In this document: positions 6,014-11,315 of the stretch, piece after piece
How positions within the stretch are numbered: position 1 is the stretch's first letter
Layout of the letters: each line of letters opens with the position of its first letter
NCBI GenBank assembly: GCA_002419145.1
Contig: DIFN01000003.1
Span: 1 to 11,315, forward strand
DNA: 11,315 nucleotides
Direction: 5' to 3'
DNA from: Mageeibacillus sp. UBA5747
Lineage (GTDB): Bacteria; Bacillota; Clostridia; Saccharofermentanales; UBA5734
Notes under the pieces: generated by a model
Seen by the model: the letters and a program-made list of their open reading frames with translations, nothing else
Database searches by the model: none
Told to the model about the DNA's origin: nothing
Position numbers and translations under genes: made by a program

Positions 6014-6661
6014 TTATGGAGTTTTCTCTCCAGGTACTTGATAGTTGCCCATGGTTGTTTCGGCGACCATGGGCGGTTTTATTTGCCGTGTCCACTGGAT
6101 GACCAGATCGGTCACCTCATCCCCCATGATGCTGATGGCCGCCGTATTGGAGACCACAGGCCCGATCCGGCCTTTAGACCTGAGGCAGTAGCGGATATCG
6201 CGCTCAATCTGGCTGACAGGCACCTTGAACGCCTCGGACACCAACGGATAGAGCATTTTGCCGACCGGACGCATGAGCCGGTCATTTCCGGCGGCTACAA
6301 TTAAAATGTAGCGCAAGTAGCGGTAGCCTTTGAGGCGGGGCAACAATTGCCAGCGCCGCAGCACCTCATCGACAGCCAGCACCCGCAAAGGTTTGAGCTC
6401 GTCGGGGTCCAGCATCATGTCGCGGACCAGTTTCTGAGTGGTATCCAGAATGCGCCGGGCTGCCAGCGGCGTGCCTTTGCGTCCATCCACCAGATATTGC
6501 ATCCGGCCAGCCGTATCCATCATGCCAACCATGCCCTGACGTTTGATCATTCGCGAGACATGATCCAGCAAATCAAAATCCGAGGCTGCGATAAAAAAGC
6601 CGGTCTGCTCTGTGGGTGCCAGCTTGGTTGCTTTTTTCGGGATCGATTCTTCAATATCCAT
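6014..6661 (-). CDS. Protein with Spo0A-type C-terminal DNA-binding domain and an unrecognised N-terminal domain
   Basis: Residues about 97-190 of this 215-residue protein resemble the DNA-binding effector domain of the sporulation regulator Spo0A. KGYRYLR (111-117) and KMLYPLVSEAFKVPVSQIERDIR (135-157) match Spo0A's KGYxYLR and the KVLYPDIAKKF...SRVERAIR region, which holds the recognition helix. The N-terminal 95 residues are not a normal receiver domain: they are too short and I see no phosphoacceptor aspartate pattern. They form an unrecognised compact region (FFIAASDFDLLDHVSRM, DGRKGTPLAARRIL). It may therefore be a phosphorylation-independent relative of Spo0A that binds similar DNA boxes, but this is inference. 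I chose the ATG at 6661 because AAGGAGG lies upstream (12 bases; AGGA at 6 bases). A GTG at 6685 would put that site inside the gene. A divergent or secondary spo0A paralog is the main reading. Confidence 0.72.
   Translation of the reverse strand: MDIEESIPKKATKLAPTEQTGFFIAASDFDLLDHVSRMIKRQGMVGMMDTAGRMQYLVDGRKGTPLAARRILDTTQKLVRDMMLDPDELKPLRVLAVDEVLRRWQLLPRLKGYRYLRYILIVAAGNDRLMRPVGKMLYPLVSEAFKVPVSQIERDIRYCLRSKGRIGPVVSNTAAISIMGDEVTDLVIQWTRQIKPPMVAETTMGNYQVPGEKTP
6047..6084 (+). terminator. Rho-independent terminator of HU, inside the convergent gene
   Basis: GCCCATGGT (6047-6055) and ACCATGGGC (6066-6074) form a perfect 9-bp stem with a 10-nt loop. The plus strand continues GGTTTTATTT. It lies about 80 nt after the HU stop. 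The same bases encode the last codons of the Spo0A-domain gene on the other strand, where no T-run follows. Confidence 0.7.
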
Positions 6662-6816
6662 GGCAAGTCCTGACCTCCTTGACACAAGCCCTGGTTCCCA
6701 TTCGCAAATGAGAAAATCCGGAGTCCTTTCATTGTGCCATACGGCTTCGTGACCAGTGAATTGACTGTTCCAGAAATTTTTGTCGAAACAGGCAAGAGCG
6801 TGGCGGACTGGGGTAT

Positions 6817-7077
6817 TTATTCTATCAGCGCGGCAAGGAACGCGGTCAAATCTGCCAGGGCCTGGTCCTGGTCTTCACCATCACAATGGATCGTGATCGA
6901 CTGGCCTTGGCTAATGTTCGCAGCCATCATGTCCAGAATGTTGCGAGCCGAAATGAATTGGCGTCCGGCACGGACCACGATCCTGCTGTGATACTGCCTG
7001 GCTTTGGCACAAAAAAGGCTCGCCAAGCGAGCATGAAGACCCGATGGGTTCTGAATACAAACGGTCCGGGCAATCAT
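6817..7077 (-). CDS. HPr family phosphocarrier protein with Asn at the Ser46 position
   Basis: The 86-residue protein matches HPr in length and pattern. His15 in PSGLHARLAS is the residue that accepts phosphate from enzyme I, with Arg17 beside it. Pro18 of typical HPr is Leu here. The usual regulatory Ser46 is Asn46 (ISARNILDMM), so the HPr kinase/CcpA form of control should not work on this copy. It may serve PTS sugar transport or a specialised phosphorelay; no PTS permease or enzyme I is in the window. The ATG overlaps the stop of the membrane-protein gene upstream by 4 bases (ATGA), and GGAG lies 8 bases before it, so the two are co-translated. The gene ends 155 bp before the Spo0A-domain gene with no terminator seen. 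Confidence 0.85.
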   Translation of the reverse strand: MIARTVCIQNPSGLHARLASLFCAKARQYHSRIVVRAGRQFISARNILDMMAANISQGQSITIHCDGEDQDQALADLTAFLAALIE

Positions 7078-7580
7078 GGCGCTTCTCCACTGCCCTCGTC
7101 CTGAATCGCCAGATTCCTGGAATTGACGACCGCAGTCTCAATCAAGGTGGCTCGGACCAGATATCCACTCCTGGGGGTGTATTCAATCCGGTATTGGTTG
7201 CCTGGCTCAAGCACAATCTGCCACTGATTGTAGAAATAACGCCGTCCATTCGCCGTCAGACTGTTCCAACCCAAATTCTGCCGCCCAACGTGGATTTCAT
7301 CGATCGCATAGGTTTCGGTCATAAGGTTCACCGTGTCGAGCAGGCGTGGCACAGTGAGAGACAGCATCAAGACCAGGAATAGACCGGTCAATGCCACAGG
7401 TGCCAGATAGCCCAGGGCGACTCGATTGCGCCGCTCCTGATTGACCCGCAGAGCTTTGAACAGCATAATCAGGACAACCAGGCTCATAATGGAAGACAAA
7501 AACAAGCTCCAGAAAAAAAAGGTCAAACCCAGGCCCTCACTCTTTGCCAGCACACAGGCCGGCTTTTCGATCAGCCTCAT
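7074..7580 (-). CDS. Two-helix membrane protein of unknown function
   Basis: I do not recognise this 168-residue protein. Two hydrophobic helices are clear (about 20-42 and 56-77), joined by a short basic loop (RVNQERRNRVA). An 85-residue polar tail follows, with an RRYFYNQWQIVLEPGNQYRIEY stretch that looks like beta strands. By charge distribution the tail would face outside. The start is uncertain. The ATG at 7580 has no ribosome binding site and overlaps a TATAAT box. A TTG at 7526 (codon 19) has GAGG 8 bases upstream and would begin right at the first helix. The gene overlaps the HPr-like gene by 4 bases, so the two products are probably functionally linked. No enzyme motif is seen. Confidence 0.7.
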   Translation of the reverse strand: MRLIEKPACVLAKSEGLGLTFFFWSLFLSSIMSLVVLIMLFKALRVNQERRNRVALGYLAPVALTGLFLVLMLSLTVPRLLDTVNLMTETYAIDEIHVGRQNLGWNSLTANGRRYFYNQWQIVLEPGNQYRIEYTPRSGYLVRATLIETAVVNSRNLAIQDEGSGEAP

Positions 7581-7607
7581 TATAGCATGATGTTAATTTC
7601 TGGTGAA
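7579..7607 (-). promoter_or_regulatory. Possible promoter of the membrane protein/HPr operon
   Basis: On the minus strand TTCACC (7607-7602, 4/6) is followed after 17 bp by a perfect TATAAT (7584-7579). The -10 box overlaps the annotated ATG, which argues for a later translation start. Confidence 0.45.
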
Positions 7608-7612
7608 TGGTC

Positions 7613-7641
7613 TCGACCTGACGTCCATCTTGGTGTACAAT
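7613..7641 (+). promoter_or_regulatory. Possible promoter of the 83-residue protein gene
   Basis: TCGACC (7613-7618, 4/6) and TACAAT (7636-7641, 5/6) are 17 bp apart. They sit back to back with the opposing minus-strand promoter, leaving a leader of about 70 nt. Confidence 0.4.
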
Positions 7642-7720
7642 AAGCTCGCCAGATGAAACATGGCAATAATCAGCAAACAAGCCCCCCAGGGCTTTTCATA
7701 GATTTGAGGAACTTAACAAG

Positions 7721-7972
7721 ATGAATCACTTTGAAATTGTCAAAGAATTTACAGATATCCTGGCTAGCTGCCAGGGAAAAGTCACTTTTGTTACAGCACA
7801 GGGCGACCGTCTGGTCACAGACAGCATGCTATCCGCATTGGTCGGGTTTGCTTCCCTGATTTCAGTCGCCGGATCGATCGATGTCCATTTTGAATGCGAA
7901 CAATCGGAAGATTGCGAAAAATTGCGCACCTTTATGATGACATACAAGTTGGGCGAATACCGCAACAGCTGA
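7721..7972 (+). CDS. Small HPr-fold-like protein without the active histidine
   Basis: The 83-residue soluble protein is not recognised with certainty. Its pattern can be laid on HPr: an N-terminal helix (FEIVKEFTDILA), a strand-turn-strand (KVTFVTAQGDRLVTD), a helix in the place of the Ser46 helix (SMLSALVGFASLI), a strand (SIDVHFECE) and a last helix (CEKLRTFMM). Compared with HPr the first strand and the His15 loop are missing. Clostridia are known to carry small HPr-like proteins lacking this site, but membership here is inference. GAGGA lies 10 bases before the ATG and a weak promoter is upstream. It is divergent from an operon that contains an HPr-like gene, which fits a related role. 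A short hairpin (CCTGTT 7978-7983 with AACAGG 7990-7995) follows the stop without a T-run. Confidence 0.65.
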   Translation: MNHFEIVKEFTDILASCQGKVTFVTAQGDRLVTDSMLSALVGFASLISVAGSIDVHFECEQSEDCEKLRTFMMTYKLGEYRNS

Positions 7973-8025
7973 CACTTCCTGTTTCGACGAACAGGAGCTG
8001 GCTGCGCCAGACGCTAGAATCAGGC

Positions 8026-8053
8026 TTGACGATCCATTTCATTGCGCTAAAAT
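8026..8053 (+). promoter_or_regulatory. Promoter of the feo operon
   Basis: TTGACG (8026-8031, 5/6) and TAAAAT (8048-8053, 5/6) are separated by 16 bp. Transcription would start near 8060, inside the palindrome that follows, which fits a repressible promoter. Confidence 0.72.
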
Positions 8054-8071
8054 GTTAACCATAGTTAACAT
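8052..8071. promoter_or_regulatory. Palindromic operator, probable DtxR-family binding site
   Basis: ATGTTAACCATAGTTAACAT is an inverted repeat with perfect 8-bp arms and a 4-bp centre. It overlaps the last bases of the -10 box and the expected start point. DtxR/MntR-type repressors bind palindromes of this size with TTAAC-like arms. The operon's own third gene encodes such a regulator, so iron-dependent self-repression is the natural inference. Confidence 0.72.
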
Positions 8072-8147
8072 CAGGCCAGCGACCTGGCTTGCAGCGGCTG
8101 CTTTTCACGGGCCACTGCAGCATTGGCGCGAGTGAAAGGATTCAGCC

Positions 8148-8387
8148 ATGCCCATGCGGCTTTCAGAGTTCAAACCCGGAGAGAGCGGGACCATCGTCTC
8201 CATCCAAGGCACCGGCGCATTACGCCAGCGCCTGATTGCCATGGGCGTCACACCTGGCACCTGGCTGATCGTCAGGAAATTCGCCCCCCTGGGCGATCCC
8301 ATGGAAATTCGTCTGCGCAATTACAACCTGTCCATTCGCAAGCGTGACGCCGCCCTGATTGAAATGATGCGGGAGGATCATCAGTGA
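8148..8387 (+). CDS. feoA: FeoA, accessory protein of ferrous iron transport
   Basis: The 79-residue protein has the length and SH3-like pattern of FeoA: an opening MRLSEFKPGESGTIVSI, the conserved RQRLIAMGVTPGTWLIV turn, then APLGDPMEIRLRNYNLSIRKRDAALI. FeoA is a small cytoplasmic protein needed for FeoB-mediated Fe(II) uptake and is thought to bind FeoB. AAAGGA lies 7 bases before the ATG. Its stop overlaps the feoB start by 4 bases (GTGA), so the two are translationally coupled. The leader between promoter and gene contains a 7-bp hairpin (8073-8090). Nothing is missing or unusual in the protein. Confidence 0.93.
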   Translation: MPMRLSEFKPGESGTIVSIQGTGALRQRLIAMGVTPGTWLIVRKFAPLGDPMEIRLRNYNLSIRKRDAALIEMMREDHQ

Positions 8388-10567
8388 ACATCCACCTGGC
8401 TCTGGCTGGCAATCCAAACTCTGGCAAAACAACCCTCTTCAATCGGCTGACTGGCACGCGGCAGACAACAGGCAACTGGCCTGGAGTGACCGTTGAAAAG
8501 AAAGTCGGTGTGATCCGGCGCGGATCCAATCTGTTCACCCTGGTCGATTTGCCTGGGATCTACTCCCTTTCCCCCTATTCGATTGAGGAAATTGTCACCC
8601 GCAACTACATCCTTGAAGACCAGCCTGATGTCATCGTCAACATCGTCGATGCCAGTAATCTCGAGCGCAACTTGTATCTGACCCTGCAGCTGAAAAAGCT
8701 GGGCCGGCCCATGATCGTGGCGCTGAACATGATGGACGAAATCGAGCAGCAAGGTGTCCTTCTCTACCTGGATCGCCTGGAATCCCTGCTCGGCATGCCT
8801 GTCGTGCCGATTTCTGCCAAGCTCAACCAAGGCATCCTTGAACTGATTGATGCCGTCAGAACGCTGGCCATTTCGCTCGGGCACCAGGATGGCGACCATC
8901 ACCATATCTTGTCCGAACGCCCCTTTGGCACTGAAATTATCCCTCCAGGCTCAGCAAGCTACGGTCGGGAACCGAATGAGCCATCCCCCCATCATCCCAT
9001 CCATTCGGCTGCCAGCCCTGTTCATCCCCAAAGCAAGGGCTTTCCGGGTCACCCTTCAGGTTTTAAGCTGCCCTTTGGACCTGGTCACAGGCACCATCCC
9101 ATGCACGGGCCCGGTCAGGGGCAGGGCCATGGACCCGGACATGGGCCCGGTCAGGGACCAGGACATGGGCCCGGTCAGGGGCAGGGCCTGGGCCCTGGCC
9201 TGGGCCGGATTTTAAAGGCTGAGCACGACCACTCCGGCGAGCAGCCGGTAACCATGGCCCAATTACCACTCGATTTCAAGCCTGAAACCGATGAAGAAAC
9301 GCATGCCCTGTATCAGGAAGCAGCACGCATCGCTAGTAAGGTTCTCGAGCATCGCCAGCATCCTGCTGCACTGACCCGATCCGACCGGATCGACCAGGTT
9401 CTGACTCACCGGATCTGGGCCCTGCCGATTTTCCTTGTGATTTTGTTTCTGGTTTTCCAGCTCACCTTCCACGAAAACCTCGGCGGCCGCTTGAACGGCT
9501 GGTTGGATCTCTTTTTCAGCGAAACCCTGAGTGGCTGGGTCCGGACAGGACTGGACCTGGTCGGAGCATCCCCCTGGGTCAGTTCCCTCCTGATCGATGG
9601 CATCATACCCGGTGTCGGCGGTGTGCTGACCTTCCTACCCCAGATCGCCCTGCTGTTCATGTTCCTCTCGGTCCTCGAAGACACCGGCTACATGGCCCGG
9701 GCCGCCTTCATGGTCGACAAGCTCTTCCTCAAATTCGGCCTGTCTGGGCGCAGTTTCATCCCGATGCTGATGGGTTTCGGTTGTACGGTGCCAGCCATCA
9801 TGGCCACCCGTTCGCTGGAAAACCAGCGTGACCGCCGCCTGACCATCATGATCATCCCATACATGTCCTGCGGCGCCCGTATGCCGATCTACGCTTTTTT
9901 TGCCTCCATTTTCTTCACCACCCACAAAGGTCTGGTCACTTTTTCAATGTATTTGCTTGGGATTGTCATTGCCATACTCTCAGCAGTGCTCCTGAGCAAA
10001 ACCGTCCTGCGCGGCAGCGAAGCGCCTTTCATCATTGAGCTGCCCCCTTACCGGCTGCCTGATTCCAAATCCTTGTTTCTGCACATCTGGGACAAAGTCA
10101 AGGACTTCATTGTCCGGGCAGGGACGCTGATTTTTGCCATGTCGGTCGTGATCTGGGCCCTACGGACCTTCACGCTCTCCTTGACCGTTGCCAGTGACAG
10201 CTCACAAAGCATTTTCGCCAGTCTGGGCAGCTGGATCGCCCCCTTGCTCTCACCCCTGGGTTTTGGCAACTGGCAATCCAGCGTGGCCCTCCTGACCGGA
10301 CTGATCGCCAAAGAAGCCGTCGTGGCCTCACTCGGTATCCTGTTCACCCCGGAACAAGTATTAGCTGCCTTCAACCCACTTTCAGCCTACGCCTTCATGA
10401 CCTTTACCCTGCTCTATACCCCCTGCGTGGCCGCCCTCGGCGCCCTGGCCCGAGAAATGCAAAGCTGGCGCTGGACATTGGCAGCCGTTCTCTACCAGAT
10501 CGGTGTCGCTTACTTGCTCTCCCTGCTTGTATATCAGGGAGGCCGCCTGCTCGGTCTTGCAGCCTGA
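8384..10567 (+). CDS. feoB: FeoB ferrous iron transporter with a His/Gly/Pro-rich insert
   Basis: The 727-residue protein is a membrane Fe(II) transporter with a cytoplasmic G-protein head. GTPase motifs are complete: G1 GNPNSGKT (9-16), G2 Thr36, G3 DLPG (55-58), G4 NMMD (115-118) and G5 SAK (144-146). The membrane part begins near residue 344. It contains GRSFIPMLMGFGCTVPAIMATRSLEN (455-480), IPYMSCGARMP (491-501, Cys496) and a final gate segment around LLYTPCVAALG (Cys681). Between the head and the membrane part an extra stretch, about 167-293, has 18 histidines (167-283) and repeats of HGPG and QGQG. It looks like a flexible metal-binding linker. GGAGG lies 7 bases before the GTG start, which overlaps feoA. 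A DtxR-type regulator gene follows after 21 bp. Confidence 0.94.
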   Translation: MNIHLALAGNPNSGKTTLFNRLTGTRQTTGNWPGVTVEKKVGVIRRGSNLFTLVDLPGIYSLSPYSIEEIVTRNYILEDQPDVIVNIVDASNLERNLYLTLQLKKLGRPMIVALNMMDEIEQQGVLLYLDRLESLLGMPVVPISAKLNQGILELIDAVRTLAISLGHQDGDHHHILSERPFGTEIIPPGSASYGREPNEPSPHHPIHSAASPVHPQSKGFPGHPSGFKLPFGPGHRHHPMHGPGQGQGHGPGHGPGQGPGHGPGQGQGLGPGLGRILKAEHDHSGEQPVTMAQLPLDFKPETDEETHALYQEAARIASKVLEHRQHPAALTRSDRIDQVLTHRIWALPIFLVILFLVFQLTFHENLGGRLNGWLDLFFSETLSGWVRTGLDLVGASPWVSSLLIDGIIPGVGGVLTFLPQIALLFMFLSVLEDTGYMARAAFMVDKLFLKFGLSGRSFIPMLMGFGCTVPAIMATRSLENQRDRRLTIMIIPYMSCGARMPIYAFFASIFFTTHKGLVTFSMYLLGIVIAILSAVLLSKTVLRGSEAPFIIELPPYRLPDSKSLFLHIWDKVKDFIVRAGTLIFAMSVVIWALRTFTLSLTVASDSSQSIFASLGSWIAPLLSPLGFGNWQSSVALLTGLIAKEAVVASLGILFTPEQVLAAFNPLSAYAFMTFTLLYTPCVAALGALAREMQSWRWTLAAVLYQIGVAYLLSLLVYQGGRLLGLAA
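9107..9180 (+). repeat. Short in-frame repeats within feoB
   Basis: GGGCCCGGTCAGGG occurs at 9107-9120, 9143-9156 and 9167-9180, with periods of 36 and 24 bases, both multiples of 12. They encode tandem His-Gly-Pro-Gly and Gln-Gly-Gln-Gly units of the histidine-rich linker. Because periods are multiples of 3, copy number could change by slippage without breaking the frame. Confidence 0.75.
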
Positions 10568-10588
10568 GACACAAGGGAGATTCGAATT

Positions 10589-10978
10589 TTGATGAATCAG
10601 ATACCGCTTTCACCTGCTGCCGAAGACTATCTCGAAACCATCCTGGCACTGGCTCCGGATGGAACGCTCGTGCGCTCCGTTGACGTCTCGACTCAGCTTG
10701 GTATCTCCCGAGCAGCCGTGAGCAAAGCTCTGGCCAATCTGGTTCAGGCCGGTCTGATCGCGCATACGCCTTACGGCAGCATCCAGCTGACCGAATCAGG
10801 CTTGGCACGCGCCCATCTGGTCACCCAGAGTCACCAGATGCTCAAACGTTTCCTGATCGAAATCCTTGGTTTGGATGAAAATATAGCCGAACAGGATGCC
10901 TGCCGGCTGGAACATGTCATCAGTGAAGAAACCCGGCAAAAATGGCTGCATTACATCGCCCGGACATTGCCAGATTAG
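10589..10978 (+). CDS. DtxR/MntR-family metal-dependent transcriptional regulator, short form
   Basis: The 129-residue protein has an N-terminal winged helix-turn-helix (about 8-72: AEDYLETILAL, then VSTQLGISRAAVSKALANLVQAGLI) and the metal-binding dimerisation domain. It lacks the C-terminal SH3-like domain of full DtxR. Ligands by comparison with MntR are Asp13 and Glu16 in EDYLE, His82, then Cys105, Glu108 and His109 in DACRLEH. Cysteine at 105 is what iron-sensing DtxR/IdeR have there (Cys102), while manganese-sensing MntR has Glu99, so iron sensing is favoured. The gene is 21 bp after feoB. GGGAG (10575-10579) serves the TTG at 10589 (9 bases) or the ATG at 10592 (12 bases). The likely target is the palindrome in front of feoA. 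The composite repeat begins close after the stop codon. Confidence 0.88.
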   Translation: MMNQIPLSPAAEDYLETILALAPDGTLVRSVDVSTQLGISRAAVSKALANLVQAGLIAHTPYGSIQLTESGLARAHLVTQSHQMLKRFLIEILGLDENIAEQDACRLEHVISEETRQKWLHYIARTLPD

Positions 10979-11080
10979 GCCGACGGCGGGGTGCGCGCGG
11001 AGTGAGCGGCAGCGGAACCGGACGCGGCCGGTAGGCCGAGGACGGGAACGCGGGATGCGCGCCAAGGCTGCGCCCAAAAT
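10979..11080. other. G+C-rich non-coding block leading into the composite repeat
   Basis: This 102-bp stretch after the regulator stop is far richer in G and C than the genes. It contains CGGCC-ggta-GGCCG (11025-11038), a perfect 5-bp hairpin. From about 11041 it resembles the first bases of the window (GACGGG..CGCGG), so it is probably the left part of the second composite repeat. No terminator with a T-run is visible for the feo operon. Confidence 0.6.
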
Positions 11081-11288
11081 CGGCAATTGCCGAATACCGC
11101 ACCAGGGTTGTATTCACCTTTTAATTCGATGACAACCCTTGTGATGCTACAGCCCCAGCGGTTTTCAGGAATAGTCCGGACTTATTTCCGATTTTCTACC
11201 CCGAACTAACAAAGGAATTTTCCGACGTGAGGTCGGGGTACTTTTTCGGCAGTTACTGGAACTTAGGCCCGCGGATCCTACAGCCGCA
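11041..11288 (+). repeat. Composite intergenic repeat, copy B
   Basis: This is the second copy, in the same direction as the first and at a constant offset of 11,030 bp. The palindrome CGGCAATTGCCG stands at 11081-11092. A linker holds an inverted pair AGGGTTGT/ACAACCCT (about 11104-11139). The 142-bp part (11147-11288) is again bounded by CTACAGCC, at 11147-11154 and 11278-11285. The core stem ACCCCGAACT (11198-11207) against AGGTCGGGGT (11230-11239) keeps 9 of 10 pairs. The outer stem CTTATTTCCGA (11181-11191) pairs only at CCGA/TCGG. Sequence between stems has diverged freely, while all landmarks keep their spacing. The rest of the window (11289-11315) shows nothing further. Confidence 0.8.
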
Positions 11289-11315
11289 GGCTTTTCCAGT
11301 CTCAAAACTTTTACG

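Noticed and set aside
8381..8905. 174-codon open frame on the minus strand
   Set aside because: It mirrors the G-protein region of feoB and has no motif or ribosome binding site.
1..11315. Genomic island or prophage bounded by attachment sites
   Set aside because: The two direct repeats invite this reading, but no integrase, transposase or phage gene lies between them. The content is mostly housekeeping, and the copies are too diverged to be fresh integration ends.

Overview
The window looks like chromosomal DNA of a Clostridia-type Firmicute of fairly high G+C. The evidence is strong AGGAGG-type ribosome binding sites, an HPr phosphocarrier, an LtaS-like phosphoglycerol transferase, a class I two-subunit fumarase, and a protein with a Spo0A-type DNA-binding domain. 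Genus cannot be fixed from the sequence alone.

Layout. 1-627 is a gene-free, palindrome-rich repeat region: a composite repeat (copy A, to about 258) followed by a tandem array of a 52-bp unit (303-533). Next come an LtaS/MdoB-type membrane sulfatase-fold enzyme (628-2544, +) and, convergent with it, an MthK-like potassium channel (2548-3573, -). The fumarase alpha and beta genes and a small CxxC redox-domain protein form a minus-strand operon (5408 to 3683), with its own promoter and a strong terminator. HU (5693-5968, +) is divergent from it. On the minus strand follow a Spo0A C-terminal-domain protein (6661-6014), an HPr-like protein (7077-6817) and a two-helix membrane protein (7580-7074). 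A small HPr-fold-like protein (7721-7972, +) is divergent from these. An iron-uptake operon, feoA-feoB-DtxR-type regulator (8148-10978, +), is preceded by a palindromic operator. From 10979 to the end the composite repeat returns (copy B), same orientation, at a constant offset of 11,030 bp.

How the parts may work together. The feo cluster reads as a self-contained ferrous-iron circuit: transporter, accessory protein, and a regulator whose likely binding site overlaps the -10 box. Its FeoB carries a long His/Gly/Pro-rich insert. The fumarase is an iron-sulfur enzyme encoded with a redox-disulfide protein. The HPr-like protein keeps His15 but has Asn where Ser46 is regulated. The channel gene has an internal start with a near-ideal ribosome binding site, as expected if a free RCK ring subunit is made, as in MthK.

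The most novel material is the repeat family. Two diverged copies align without a gap for 208 bp. Each has a 142-bp part bounded by direct CTACAGCC motifs exactly 131 bp apart and contains nested inverted repeats. A related palindrome module (CGGCAATTGCCG) is amplified in front of the LtaS-like gene. This could be a mobile palindromic element, a structured RNA or a protein-binding array; the sequence does not decide between them.
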